Shown here piece after piece: positions 27,369-35,911 of a DNA stretch of 64,000 bases. Source of the stretch: Pontibacillus halophilus JSM 076056 = DSM 19796 (GTDB taxonomy: Bacteria > Bacillota > Bacilli > Bacillales > BH030062); contig NZ_AULI01000007.1 in NCBI RefSeq assembly GCF_000425205.1, forward strand, positions 124,001 to 188,000, written 5' to 3'. The notes under the pieces are model-generated. The model ran no database searches and had not been told where the DNA came from. It worked only from the letters and a program-made list of their open reading frames with translations. Each line of letters begins with the position of its first letter. The first letter of the stretch is position 1. A program made the translations under genes and the position numbers.

Positions 27369-27884
27369 TTAGGAGAAGTGTTCTGCGACACGGTCGTGGT
27401 TTACCCGCTGGTACGCCTGCAACCGTTCGTTTAATTGGAAGCGAAACTGAGCCGTTCGCTGAATTTGGTTTAGAATCGACCCATGTGACACGGGCAATTG
27501 AATGGCTGTGCCATTTGTGAACGTAAGTAAAGTCCGTTGATCAGGCATTTTCTTTGTTGAGGAAATGTGGGAATGAGAAATCCAGGCGCAATCACTATTC
27601 TGAGGAGAAGTAGTCGGGAAGAAATACATGCCGCTCGTTGGGTCAATCACAATCGGGGCCTTGTGCGTAATGCCGCATACGTCCTTTGTTCCATCTTGTC
27701 TTCCCTTCAAGCTCGACCCAAAATATCGGCAGGAGCGATCGACCAACGTTTTCGGCGTTGCTCTTACATAATGATTTCCTTCTTCCTCGAGAACTTCAGA
27801 AGCACCGTTGACACCTTCAAGTTCAGCCGGAAGGATTGCTAGCGTGTAGGGCGACAATTCATAATTTCGAAGCATATGAACCAA
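27369..27884 (-). CDS. comK: Competence transcription factor ComK
   Basis: A 171-residue ComK homologue (B. subtilis protein is 192). Conserved blocks seen are RNYELSPYTLAILP at the start, SCRYFGSSLKGR, APIVIDPTSGMYFFPTTSP and CAWISHSHI. ComK binds paired AT boxes and switches on DNA-uptake genes and itself. The start is probably the TTG at 27884, five to six bases after AAGGTGAT; an ATG lies three codons in. The truncated C terminus relative to B. subtilis may remove part of the region used by the MecA-ClpCP degradation pathway. Confidence 0.9.
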   Translation of the reverse strand: MVHMLRNYELSPYTLAILPAELEGVNGASEVLEEEGNHYVRATPKTLVDRSCRYFGSSLKGRQDGTKDVCGITHKAPIVIDPTSGMYFFPTTSPQNSDCAWISHSHISSTKKMPDQRTLLTFTNGTAIQLPVSHGSILNQIQRTAQFRFQLNERLQAYQRVNHDRVAEHFS

Positions 27885-27983
27885 ATAAGATCACCTTTTT
27901 CCATGGAGTATAGTCTTGCTTCTTTCCATTCTTACAGAAAAGGTGTGAAAATCCCACATAAAATTCTTTCTCCATCTATAAAT

Positions 27984-28006
27984 GAACGATTTTCCAAAAA
28001 TCGTTC
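27984..28006 (-). terminator. AT-rich perfect hairpin between the small gene and comK
   Basis: GAACGATTTT and AAAATCGTTC form a perfect 10-bp inverted repeat around three bases, 10 bp after the stop of the tiny upstream gene. There is no real T-run, so it could be a weak terminator or an operator in the comK leader. Confidence 0.45.
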
Positions 28007-28015
28007 AGCTTCGCA

Positions 28016-28165
28016 TTATAGCTTTGTTATACTAGACATACCTAGCCATTCATCCTTCAAATCCTCCTGATAATCATGGCAATGAAACGAACACCCACGA
28101 TCATCCATCCCGAAATCCGGATTTAAAATGGTATTCAACTCTAATTCATAGGCGAGATTGTCCAT
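28016..28165 (-). CDS. Small Cys/His-containing protein upstream of comK
   Basis: A 49-residue frame with an excellent ribosome site (AAGGAGGGAGACGT before the ATG at 28165). It starts MDNLAYELELNTILNPDFG and contains CSFHCHDYQ, a compact Cys-x-x-His-Cys-x-His-like cluster that could bind a metal, within a very acidic protein. I do not recognise the family. It reads in the same direction as comK, 130 bp upstream, so co-transcription is possible. Confidence 0.6.
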   Translation of the reverse strand: MDNLAYELELNTILNPDFGMDDRGCSFHCHDYQEDLKDEWLGMSSITKL

Positions 28166-28241
28166 ACGTCTCCCTCCTTACACATGTTCTTCTTAGCTTA
28201 TACCAAACTGGTAAATTTACTCATACGAAAGGAGATTACTT

Positions 28242-28703
28242 ATGTGGTGGAAACGAAAGAAGAAAACAGAATCAGCGGACGTTCCATCGTGGCCCAATCG
28301 TGAAGTCAGCCTCCATGAAGTGCGCGATGCGCTCCGGGCATTTAGTGACCACTTGCCACAAGGGGTTGAAATGGGTACGGTCATTAATCACGATTTAACA
28401 CTTAACCACGAGCTACTCGCCCCCTATTTGAAAGCGGTGCCAACGAACACCTTCTACATGTCGAAAGAAACGTATGAGTTATTTGAGGAGAAGGATTACG
28501 ACCTGGCCGTTGAACTGGACCTGATTCAACAAGCGGTCGACAAATACATCATGCAAACGAAGGAACTCCCAGTCATTGAAGGCGATCCGTATCGGAAGGT
28601 GAGCTTCTACAAACTCGAAAGCCATCACCTTCTACCTGAACGCCCAAATCGAGACTACTTCATCACAGAAGAGGAACACATGGTCACATATAAGAAACGA
28701 TAA
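28242..28703 (+). CDS. Bacillar conserved protein (possibly DUF3939)
   Basis: A 153-residue soluble protein beginning MWWKRKKKTE, followed by alpha/beta sequence without catalytic motifs (LRAFSDHLPQGVEMGTVINH, FYMSKETYELFEE). The style recalls the DUF3939 family of bacilli; I am not certain. AAAGGAGATTACTT precedes the start. It is divergent from the small Cys/His gene and comK, and ends in a strong terminator. Confidence 0.55.
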   Translation: MWWKRKKKTESADVPSWPNREVSLHEVRDALRAFSDHLPQGVEMGTVINHDLTLNHELLAPYLKAVPTNTFYMSKETYELFEEKDYDLAVELDLIQQAVDKYIMQTKELPVIEGDPYRKVSFYKLESHHLLPERPNRDYFITEEEHMVTYKKR

Positions 28704-28705
28704 GC

Positions 28706-28748
28706 AAAGAACCCCAGCCCGAACGTTTAATCGGACTGGGGTTCTTTA
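28706..28748 (+). terminator. Terminator of the DUF3939-like gene
   Basis: AAAGAACCCCAG and CTGGGGTTCTTT form a long GC-rich stem that extends inward with CGA and TCG. Confidence 0.85.
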
Positions 28749-28856
28749 TGTACTGGTGGAAGACGAAGATCATTAGAACACTGCCAATGAAGGTTCCCTT
28801 CCCCTCAATCTAAGATCGTTGACGTACCTTGTAGTTGCTGATCACTGTGAACAAAT

Positions 28857-29031
28857 AAAAAAAGAGCCAATGCATGAGCATTGGCCAAAAGAGACGACTG
28901 GTTAACTTTTGAGTGAGGGAATTAATTCGGTGAACACTACTTGCTCACCTATCTAACCATTTAAGAATGCTTAGATAACGGAAGACTAAGTTAGCACCCC
29001 CAACAAGATTGGGTTGGTTACTTAAGTCTTG
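28857..29031 (-). ncRNA. Candidate structured RNA of about 175 nt
   Basis: On the minus strand GTGACG (29066-29061), 17 bp and TAAAAT (29043-29038) form a promoter. The region then folds into several hairpins: a long one over 28985-29035 with a GACT-AAGT/ACTTAGTC stem, TATCTAA with TTAGATA near 28950-28980, and GGTGA with TCACC near 28930. A terminator (GCCAATGC-ATGA-GCATTGGC plus seven T) ends it at 28857-28885. No frame with a ribosome site is present. It does not resemble 6S, SRP, RNase P or tmRNA sequences I know. Confidence 0.5.
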
Positions 29032-29103
29032 AGTCTTATTTTAATATAATCTTCTGAAAACGTCACCGAAAAGACTTTGCGGTATGACGCAACTTTTTGC
29101 GTC

Positions 29104-29434
29104 TATGTATCATATTTCCAAAAGCCTTGATATTGAGGTTTTTTTAAGGGGAAAACAGCTCTCCTAATGTATTCCTTTCATTCCTAACCACACCATATGT
29201 TATATCAATATAACATACATAGTATTCCTCATCTAACTTTTTTATCCTCTAACATAAACCTAATTACCCATTTCTATAGGAATGATTTCAATTCACATCG
29301 AAATACTAAGCTTTCTGAATTCATTATTGTTTCCAAAGTATAATGTGAATACTATTATCTATATAACTTTGCTAGAAGGCTGATCTCAGTTCTCATTTTA
29401 ATCAAACAAGTTCGGAAAAACGCAAAAAAGAGAA
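29104..29434. other. AT-rich intergenic region, no gene seen
   Basis: I see no supported frame on either strand. It holds a palindrome TATGTTATA-TCAA-TATAACATA at 29196-29217. Just to its left, GACGCAA and TTGCGTC pair at 29086-29103, upstream of the candidate RNA promoter. Both look like protein-binding sites, with no known owner. Confidence 0.5.
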
Positions 29435-29457
29435 AAGGGCCGTTGCAAGCGACCCTT
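29435..29457 (-). terminator. Terminator of lcfB
   Basis: AAGGGTCG and CGGCCCTT pair around seven bases on the minus strand, followed by TTTTCTCTTTTTT. Confidence 0.8.
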
Positions 29458-29463
29458 GTGGTA

Positions 29464-31002
29464 TTAGGCTTGATTAACGCGACTCCGCAAATTCTTCCTC
29501 AATATTTTACCGGTTGTGTTCTTCGGCAGCTCCTCTAGGTAATCTAGAGAAACAGGAACTTTGTATTTCGCCAAGTGTTCCGCACAATACTGAAGCAGTT
29601 CATCCTCGTTCGTTTCCTCAGATGTGACTACAAACGCATGAACGGCTTCTCCTGTATTCGGGTCTGGTATGCCGACCACTGCGACTTCTGTCACATTCGG
29701 ATGGGCGTACAGCACTTCTTCAACCTCCCTTGGGTACACATTGTACCCACCTACGAGGATCATATCTTTCTTTCGGTCTACTATGTAGAAGTAGCCATCT
29801 TCGTCCATACGCGCCATATCGCCTGTATAGAGCCATCCATCTTTAATTGTTACGGCAGTTTCTTCAGGGAGCTTGTAATAGCCTTCCATCACATTCGGAC
29901 CACGTACCGAAAGTTCACCAACTTCACCCACTGGAACCGTTTCTCCAAACTCGTCAACAACACGGTTCTCAACATTCCAAATACTTTGTCCAATAGATCC
30001 TGCCTTACGAGGACGGTCCGTTGGATTGAAACATGTGACAGGAGCGGCTTCAGAAAGACCATACCCTTCAGACACCACAACGTTAAACGTCTGTTCGAAT
30101 GCTTCTAACAGTGCCACTGGCATAGATGCGCCACCTGATATGCACAGGCGAATCGTTTCGAAGTCTCCCTCATTCCCATTGTTCGTTTGGATTAAATAAT
30201 TGTACATTGTCGGAACGCCAGCAAAGATGGTTGGGTTAAGTTCCCTCCCTATCCGAAACACTTCTTGAGGTGAGAATTTCGGTACGATGATGACCGTCCC
30301 CCCGTTCATTAACGGTGCATTCAATGAAACAGTTAAACAAAACACATGGAACATTGGTAAAGCGGCAATCGTACGATCCTCTTCTTGCATTTGTAAATAA
30401 TCGGCAACATCTTTCGCATTGGAGAAAATGTTGCGGTGCGTGAGCATGGCACCTTTTGGCTTTCCAGTCGTCCCAGACGTGTACAGAATGACAGCCAAGT
30501 CTTCCTTCTGAAGCTCTGGGCGCTTAAATGAGTCCTCACTGGCAGCCACAACATCTGTAAACGTTTTCATTTTACTTCGTACTTCACCTTTCACATTCAT
30601 CCCTTGTTGACCTGTTTCTCCTACGATGTAATGCATAACCCCCGTTAATGCTGCGTCCATCGCATCGAATTTCTCCATCAGTAGGTCCATCGTGATGACT
30701 GCTTTCACATCTGCGTTGTTTAGAATATACGTTAGCTCATCGGCCGTATAAATTGGGTTGACTGGTATAACCGTCAGACCTAATCGTAACGCACCGTAAA
30801 GCCCGATAATGTAATGCGGGCTATTGCCAGCCACAAGCGCAATGTGATCCCCCTTTGTAAGACCTAGCGACTCGAGTCCAGAAGCAAACTTCGTTACGGA
30901 CATGTCCAATTCCATATAGCTCGTCTCTTTATCCTGAAAGATATAAGCCGGCTTAGTTGGATGGAGCGATGCCGTTTTGGACAGCTGATCGCTAATGTTC
31001 AT
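29464..31002 (-). CDS. lcfB: Long-chain fatty-acid-CoA ligase LcfB
   Basis: A 512-residue AMP-forming acyl-CoA synthetase that activates fatty acids for beta-oxidation or lipid remodelling. The nucleotide loop LYTSGTTGKPKG lies near residue 170, YGLSEAAPVTC near 310, GWLYTGDMARMDEDGYFYI near 390, and the catalytic Lys in KNTTGKILRKNLR near the C terminus. Length and neighbours match YhfL/LcfB. A FadR box sits just upstream, so induction by long-chain acyl-CoA is expected. Confidence 0.92.
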   Translation of the reverse strand: MNISDQLSKTASLHPTKPAYIFQDKETSYMELDMSVTKFASGLESLGLTKGDHIALVAGNSPHYIIGLYGALRLGLTVIPVNPIYTADELTYILNNADVKAVITMDLLMEKFDAMDAALTGVMHYIVGETGQQGMNVKGEVRSKMKTFTDVVAASEDSFKRPELQKEDLAVILYTSGTTGKPKGAMLTHRNIFSNAKDVADYLQMQEEDRTIAALPMFHVFCLTVSLNAPLMNGGTVIIVPKFSPQEVFRIGRELNPTIFAGVPTMYNYLIQTNNGNEGDFETIRLCISGGASMPVALLEAFEQTFNVVVSEGYGLSEAAPVTCFNPTDRPRKAGSIGQSIWNVENRVVDEFGETVPVGEVGELSVRGPNVMEGYYKLPEETAVTIKDGWLYTGDMARMDEDGYFYIVDRKKDMILVGGYNVYPREVEEVLYAHPNVTEVAVVGIPDPNTGEAVHAFVVTSEETNEDELLQYCAEHLAKYKVPVSLDYLEELPKNTTGKILRKNLRSRVNQA

Positions 31003-31018
31003 CCTTCATCCTCCCTTA

Positions 31019-31036
31019 TGAATGAATAATCATTCA
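31019..31036. promoter_or_regulatory. FadR operator upstream of lcfB
   Basis: TGAATGAATAATCATTCA is an exact palindrome that fits the Bacillus FadR (YsiA) box. It lies 17 bp upstream of the lcfB start codon. In B. subtilis lcfB belongs to the FadR regulon. Confidence 0.85.
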
Positions 31037-31126
31037 CTACATAATAACGTTCATAATTATTATAAAATACAGACAATTATTGAGCAACTGTTATCCCAAT
31101 AAATCGACATTCATTGACTATACAAA

Positions 31127-31153
31127 AACAAGGATGCCGTGGGCATCCTTGTT
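31127..31153 (-). terminator. Terminator of lplJ
   Basis: AACAAGGATGCC and GGCATCCTTGTT form a perfect 12-bp stem with loop of three, then TTTTT on the minus strand. Confidence 0.9.
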
Positions 31154-31164
31154 CAATCATCTTC

Positions 31165-32172
31165 TTAATAGATAAGCTGTAAGAACTCATCTCGTGTAAT
31201 TTTACCTAGGTAGTGAGAGATATCGAGATCTGAAATGGCGTCAGCAATTGCGCTTCGATCATAGCGGGCACCAATTAGACGGTCTTCAATATCCTTCACA
31301 TCCCCAACGCCGAAGAAATCTCCGTAAATCTTAGCATTTTGGATTTCACCCTTCTTCACATCAAGACGCACATCCACCGTACCTGCATCAAAGCGATGGG
31401 AGTGCTGAATGTTTGAGGATGGAGACTTTCCGTAGTTCCATTCCCACGTTTGATAGCGTTCTTCAGACAGACGATAGACTTCCTTCCAATCGCTCTCTGA
31501 AAGCTTGTACTGTGGTACATCTTCTACAGATTCAACATCAAAGATATAGCGAAGGATCAGTTCCTTGAACTCCTGCATGGAAATCTTCTCATCTAGATAT
31601 TCAGACACGTTCGCCACACGACTGCGAATGGACTTGATTCCTTTGGAGCGGATTTTCTCCGATTTTACTTTCAATGCGGAGACAACGTTCTCAATTTCAG
31701 AGTCGAACATTAGCGTCCCATGGCTAAACATACGTCCCTTTGTAGAGAATTGCGCATTCCCGGAAATCTTACGCCCATCTTCAAGCACAATGTCGTTACG
31801 ACCTGAAAGTTCAGCTGTCACACCAAGCTTCTTCAACGCATCGGTTACGGGCTTTGTGAACTTAGCGAAGTCATGAAAGCTATTCCCATCATCCTTCGTT
31901 AGAAAGCTAAAGTTCAAGTTTCCAAGGTCGTGGTAGACAGCTCCTCCACCAGAGAGACGACGAACAACGTGAATGCCGTTGTCCTCAACATAATCTGTAT
32001 TGATCTCCTCTATCGTGTTCTGGTTCTTCCCAATAATGATGGAAGGCTCATTTATATAGAAGAGGAGATATGTATTATTATTATCAATTGGGAGATTCTT
32101 CAACACGTATTCCTCAATGGCAAGGTTAATGCGTGGATCATGAATCCCCTCATGATCGACGAATAATAGCAT
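31165..32172 (-). CDS. lplJ: Lipoate-protein ligase LplJ
   Basis: A 335-residue ligase that adenylates free lipoate and attaches it to lipoyl domains of 2-oxoacid dehydrogenases and GcvH. Visible motifs are VVRRLSGGGAVYHDLGNLNFSF (binding loop), the GRNDIVLEDGRKISGNAQ block with the catalytic Lys, and MFSHGTLMFD. The C-terminal accessory domain is present. It corresponds to YhfJ of B. subtilis and is flanked by yhfI and lcfB (yhfL) as there. Confidence 0.93.
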   Translation of the reverse strand: MLLFVDHEGIHDPRINLAIEEYVLKNLPIDNNNTYLLFYINEPSIIIGKNQNTIEEINTDYVEDNGIHVVRRLSGGGAVYHDLGNLNFSFLTKDDGNSFHDFAKFTKPVTDALKKLGVTAELSGRNDIVLEDGRKISGNAQFSTKGRMFSHGTLMFDSEIENVVSALKVKSEKIRSKGIKSIRSRVANVSEYLDEKISMQEFKELILRYIFDVESVEDVPQYKLSESDWKEVYRLSEERYQTWEWNYGKSPSSNIQHSHRFDAGTVDVRLDVKKGEIQNAKIYGDFFGVGDVKDIEDRLIGARYDRSAIADAISDLDISHYLGKITRDEFLQLIY

Positions 32173-32257
32173 CGTTTATTCCTCCTTCTTAGTACGATTC
32201 TATTTTAATCCAATAGGTGCCCCTATTCAAACTTTCTACCCAAAATAATCCTTACCA

Positions 32258-32998
32258 TTATTTACTTCTTGACATCCATTGAAGCCCTTCATACGCTACT
32301 TTAACCTCACCCGAAAACTGTTCACTTGCTTCTGTCTTCAGCTGACTCACTTCACCAAAGTGCGGCAAGTGACTAATCCATAACTCCCCAACTTGAGCTT
32401 GATTCGCAATATGACCAACCTCTTCACTTGTCATATGCCCAGGCTTTGAACCATCCATGCCTTTATAGAAATTACAGTCAGTTACAAGTAAATCGGCACC
32501 TTCTGAGAATGGGATGAAACTGTCCTTGTAGCTCGAGTCTGCTGTAAATACAATCACTGATTCTCCATCTGTGATCCGTGTGGCGTAACAAGGAACGGGG
32601 TGGTTTGTCTTCATAAACGTCACAGTGAATGGACCAACCCTAAGCTCGCTTGAAGGATCATATGAGATCCCCTCTGTATAGTCGTGCGTTAAGCTATCGA
32701 AGCCTGCCTCATCTTCTTGGTGCCCATATATAGGCAGCACCTTCTCTGTTCCTCCTATGGCGTTTTGTACCTTGTGTGCATACTGGAGCGGACCAATATC
32801 GGCTACATGGTCGAAGTGGTAATGGGTAATGAGAACCGCATCGAGATCCATGATGGATTTACGCTCCTGTAACCGGGACAGCGCTCCACTCCCGCAATCA
32901 ATCATGAGTGTAAATCCATCCTTCTCTACTAAATAACTTGACGTCGCTTCCCCTGCACCAGGATAGCCACCCCAGAATCCGTTTACTGTAAATTTCAT
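32258..32998 (-). CDS. yhfI: MBL-fold metallo-hydrolase YhfI
   Basis: A 246-residue metallo-beta-lactamase-fold protein of the RNase Z/YhfI branch. The metal site HYHFDH is at residues 59-64 (THYHFDHVADIG), with a later Asp (FTADSSY) and His (ISHLPHFGE). The start at 32998 follows AAAGGGTGAG. Its substrate is unknown; phosphodiesterase activity is typical of the fold. It is divergent from yhfH. Confidence 0.82.
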   Translation of the reverse strand: MKFTVNGFWGGYPGAGEATSSYLVEKDGFTLMIDCGSGALSRLQERKSIMDLDAVLITHYHFDHVADIGPLQYAHKVQNAIGGTEKVLPIYGHQEDEAGFDSLTHDYTEGISYDPSSELRVGPFTVTFMKTNHPVPCYATRITDGESVIVFTADSSYKDSFIPFSEGADLLVTDCNFYKGMDGSKPGHMTSEEVGHIANQAQVGELWISHLPHFGEVSQLKTEASEQFSGEVKVAYEGLQWMSRSK

Positions 32999-33063
32999 CT
33001 CACTCACCCTTTCAAAAAAAGTACAAGTTGTTATAAAACAAACTGTTGCTTTTATCGTCCTGT

Positions 33064-33069
33064 TATAAT
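33064..33069 (+). promoter_or_regulatory. yhfH extended -10 promoter element
   Basis: TGTTATAAT, a TGn-extended perfect -10 box, lies 46 bp upstream of the yhfH start. No clear -35 box is seen. Confidence 0.5.
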
Positions 33070-33114
33070 ACAATGATACCATAATCAACCAATCAAACAT
33101 TTGGAGGGATTCAC

Positions 33115-33246
33115 ATGTTGCAAAGCGCACTCGAATTTTTCAAAAGTCTTCCGAAGAAGAAATGTTCCGATTGTGGCACAGACATTAATGAACAAGCGGA
33201 TTGCTACTCCAACCTCTGCGAAAAATGTAATCATCCAGCACGCTAA
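33115..33246 (+). CDS. yhfH: YhfH family zinc-ribbon small protein
   Basis: A 43-residue protein with two Cys pairs (KKKCSDCGTDIN and NLCEKCNH) that would form a zinc ribbon. The ribosome site TTGGAGGGATTCAC precedes the ATG. Sequence and position beside yhfI match YhfH of B. subtilis, whose function is unknown. Confidence 0.75.
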   Translation: MLQSALEFFKSLPKKKCSDCGTDINEQADCYSNLCEKCNHPAR

Positions 33247-33305
33247 CACCCACAGAAACCACTTCAATAAACCTCACACAACAGAAATAAGAACTCCAAA
33301 CGTTC

Positions 33306-33340
33306 ACATCCCCACCATTACATGCTGGGGATGTATTTAT
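33306..33340 (+). terminator. Terminator of yhfH
   Basis: ACATCCCCA and TGGGGATGT pair around 11 bases, followed by ATTTATGT. Confidence 0.65.
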
Positions 33341-33369
33341 GTACAGACGGCCATCTGTATTACAACAGA

Positions 33370-33804
33370 TCACTCATCGTCTGTCTCTTGAAGAAGCTGC
33401 TGGTCAATGGCAGTCGTATCTGCATGACCACCGAACCAATCACTCAACTTCTCTTTCGCCTTTTCCTTCGTCTCCTCGTCGATATACATAGCAACTTGAA
33501 TCAATGCCGCACCGATCACGGTTAGATCATCTGTATACCCTACACCAGCAGCCACATCTGGGATTAAATCAAGGGGAAGAATAAAGTACCCGAGCGCACC
33601 GATAATTGTAGCTTTCGTTTTCTTTGGTACTTCTGGTTTTTGTAGGGTGTAGTAAAGCAAGAGGACGCTGTACACGACAGAGCCGCCCGCTTTCTTGCCA
33701 TACCTTCGTACTTTGCCCCAGAATTTCTCAGAAGAGTAGAATCTCTTTCCCTTCTCCAGTTTCTCTTGAAGCTGCCCCTCATCCATTCCCTTATCATTCC
33801 GCAT
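33370..33804 (-). CDS. YkvA/DUF1232 family membrane protein
   Basis: A 144-residue protein with the DUF1232 core (IIGALGYFILPLDLIPDVAAGVGYTDDLTVIGAAL), which forms a short membrane hairpin. The rest is charged and helical. ATG at 33804 is chosen because AGGAGG lies about ten bases upstream and the in-frame GTG at 33813 abuts it. Function is unknown. It is convergent with yhfH. Confidence 0.78.
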   Translation of the reverse strand: MRNDKGMDEGQLQEKLEKGKRFYSSEKFWGKVRRYGKKAGGSVVYSVLLLYYTLQKPEVPKKTKATIIGALGYFILPLDLIPDVAAGVGYTDDLTVIGAALIQVAMYIDEETKEKAKEKLSDWFGGHADTTAIDQQLLQETDDE

Positions 33805-33880
33805 AAACGTCACACCTCCTGTACCTTAGGCTTCCCCTCCTCAATTTAAACAAAACAAGGAAAGCGGTCGTTCAACGCAT

Positions 33881-33911
33881 AAAAAAAGCCCCACCTTGGT
33901 TGGTGAGACTT
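33881..33911 (-). terminator. Terminator of the LacI-family gene
   Basis: AAGTCTCACC pairs with GGTGGGGCTT (two G-T pairs) around CAACCAA-type loop, then seven T on the minus strand. Confidence 0.8.
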
Positions 33912-34923
33912 AAGAAATCATTGTGACGCGCTGCTGTGTCGAATCCCGGACGAGCAGTTGGTGCCTGAACACGATCTCTTGCCTAAATAAGACAGATGGA
34001 TGCTCAATATAGTGGACAAGTGTCTCTACGCAATGCTCTCCCATCTCCGTGACAGGTTGTTCGACTGTTGTGATGGATGGACTCATAAGCAGCGATATCG
34101 CCTGATTATCAAATCCCACAACAGCAAGATCATCTGGTACACGCAAGCCTAACTGCTTCGCTTCATGAATCATTCCAGCAGCCACTTCATCTGACCCCGT
34201 GAACACTCCATCTACATTTGGATGGTGCTGGACAAGCGAGTGCAGCACGTCCCGACCGTGATCAATGGTATAAGCTCCTTCCATCTTCTCATCCAATACA
34301 GGCGATAACCCCGATTGGTTAAGCGCTTTCAAAAAACCTTTTTGTCGATTTTGAGCCACTATGCTATCATTTCCCCCGCTTAAGTACGCCAAGTGACGAC
34401 ATCCTTGCTGAATTAAATGACGCGTTGCCTCATAGGCTGCCTGCTCATGGTCGACATAGACAACGGGCAAATTGGCACCGCGCACATTCTCGTTACAAAG
34501 AACAATAGGACCATACGTTAAGTAAGGTTTAATCTTAGACCACTCGTTTCGAACGGCAGTCATAATGACCCCGTCCACTTGCTTCGTGCGTAGCAACTCC
34601 AAATAATCCAATTCTTTCTTCTCATCCTCATGTGTTTGACAGATAATTACGCGGTACCCCCACGCAGACGCCTTAATTTCCATCGCTTCAATCAGGTGTG
34701 AAAAGAAAGGATTGGTTATGTTCGGTAGTAGTATCGCAATGGTTTCCGTCTTTTGATTTCGCAATCGACGAGCTGAAGAGTTCGGCACGTACCCCAGTAG
34801 ATCCATAGCTTCCTTCACTCGTTGTCGTTTCTCCTCGGCTACGTACGGCTGATCATTAATCACACGTGAAACCGTCGTACGAGAAAGCCCAGCCTGCTTA
34901 GCCACATCCTCAATGGTCGGCAT
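33910..34923 (-). CDS. LacI-family transcription repressor
   Basis: A 337-residue regulator. The N-terminal helix-turn-helix and hinge are typical (IEDVAKQAGLSRTTVSRVIN, then GYVPNSSARRLR). The periplasmic-binding-protein-like core follows (IAILLPNITNPFFSHLIEAM; AVVGFDNQAISLLMSPSITTV). The ATG at 34923 has AAGGGGGATGTAGC upstream. No sugar operon is adjacent, so the target is unknown. It could in principle act on the malE operators at 3.9 kb, but that is only a suggestion. Confidence 0.87.
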   Translation of the reverse strand: MPTIEDVAKQAGLSRTTVSRVINDQPYVAEEKRQRVKEAMDLLGYVPNSSARRLRNQKTETIAILLPNITNPFFSHLIEAMEIKASAWGYRVIICQTHEDEKKELDYLELLRTKQVDGVIMTAVRNEWSKIKPYLTYGPIVLCNENVRGANLPVVYVDHEQAAYEATRHLIQQGCRHLAYLSGGNDSIVAQNRQKGFLKALNQSGLSPVLDEKMEGAYTIDHGRDVLHSLVQHHPNVDGVFTGSDEVAAGMIHEAKQLGLRVPDDLAVVGFDNQAISLLMSPSITTVEQPVTEMGEHCVETLVHYIEHPSVLFRQEIVFRHQLLVRDSTQQRVTMIS

Positions 34924-35221
34924 GCTACATCCCCCTTGTTGTAACTTCCGTTTTGAAATCGTTTTCATAGATTCAGTTTACTAGGTTATCAAGAGACTTT
35001 CAACCACTTTCTGGATTTTTTATACAATAGTCTGTCATTTATTAACCTTTTTGTTTTCCAGGTAACCATCCTAACGTTTAATTGTAGAGAAAGAACGGGA
35101 TGAAGAGTGCGACTAAGACTCCGTTGTCTTAAGACAATCATACTCAGTGTCTTTCCATACGACCATTCCACCCGAAACTCAGTATTCCAAAAGAATTAAT
35201 AACTTCACTCAGGTTTCTATT

Positions 35222-35911
35222 CTATTTATTACGTCTTTTTTCACTTGAAAAGCCACTTACCTTTATCAACGTTTTGGGTATATCCATATCATTTAAGAGG
35301 TAATCTGATTTTGTCTTAATCCCTTTGAGATTTATGAATTGCCCGTCCTGGTCCGAGAAACTGCGACCAGTTCTACACCAGAATGCAAAATGCTCACAAT
35401 TGTTTAATAAGAGATGGTAGTCTTTTTTTCCAAGCTCGGACTTGGCTCTCCATACTGCCTCTTCAGGTGTATAGAGATTCCCGAACTTTAGACTTTTCTC
35501 CACATTTGCAACAAAGAAATATTCTTCGCCTTTAAGGAAATCGTCCATCGTGGTTTGGATAATCGTATTGTTCTTAATATCACTCGGACTTGAGAAGTGG
35601 ATGACCTCCCGCATTCCAATATAAACACCGTAATGAATAATATGTCCTATGTACCGTCTGACACCGAGTATTTGCCCTGGTCTTAGGTATTCCATTCCCG
35701 CTGTTTGCGCAATATTGGAGAGCTTATATGGACGCCTGATTCCGTTTGGTTTTGTCTCAAATATGTATTCCATTTTATCAATTTCGGTGTGCACTTTATT
35801 TTTTATGGCGTCAGCCATTAGGTCCGCCCCGCTCCCTAAGACGATACGCAATTCTGTTAGTGGATTAGTATTTGCTTTATTGAAACCCTTCCTACCCCCA
35901 AAAACCCCCAT
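35222..35911 (-). CDS. LRAT-domain (permuted papain-fold) protein
   Basis: A 229-residue soluble protein. The central part matches the lecithin-retinol acyltransferase domain: RPGQILGVRRYIGHIIHYGVY with the His, HFSSPSD, and NNCEHFAFWCRTG with the nucleophile Cys. The family transfers acyl groups or cuts amides with a Cys-His pair. The N-terminal 75 residues and basic tail are not recognised. It has AGGTGGGGAG as ribosome site and its own promoter (TATAAT about 30 bp upstream). It is not part of the conserved B. subtilis gene order, so it is probably accessory. Confidence 0.7.
   Translation of the reverse strand: MGVFGGRKGFNKANTNPLTELRIVLGSGADLMADAIKNKVHTEIDKMEYIFETKPNGIRRPYKLSNIAQTAGMEYLRPGQILGVRRYIGHIIHYGVYIGMREVIHFSSPSDIKNNTIIQTTMDDFLKGEEYFFVANVEKSLKFGNLYTPEEAVWRAKSELGKKDYHLLLNNCEHFAFWCRTGRSFSDQDGQFINLKGIKTKSDYLLNDMDIPKTLIKVSGFSSEKRRNK

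Noticed and set aside
34989-35171. 60-codon frame upstream of the LacI gene
   Set aside because: No ribosome site and unnatural composition; the interval only contains a palindrome TTGTCTTAAGACAA at 35124-35137, whose meaning is unclear.
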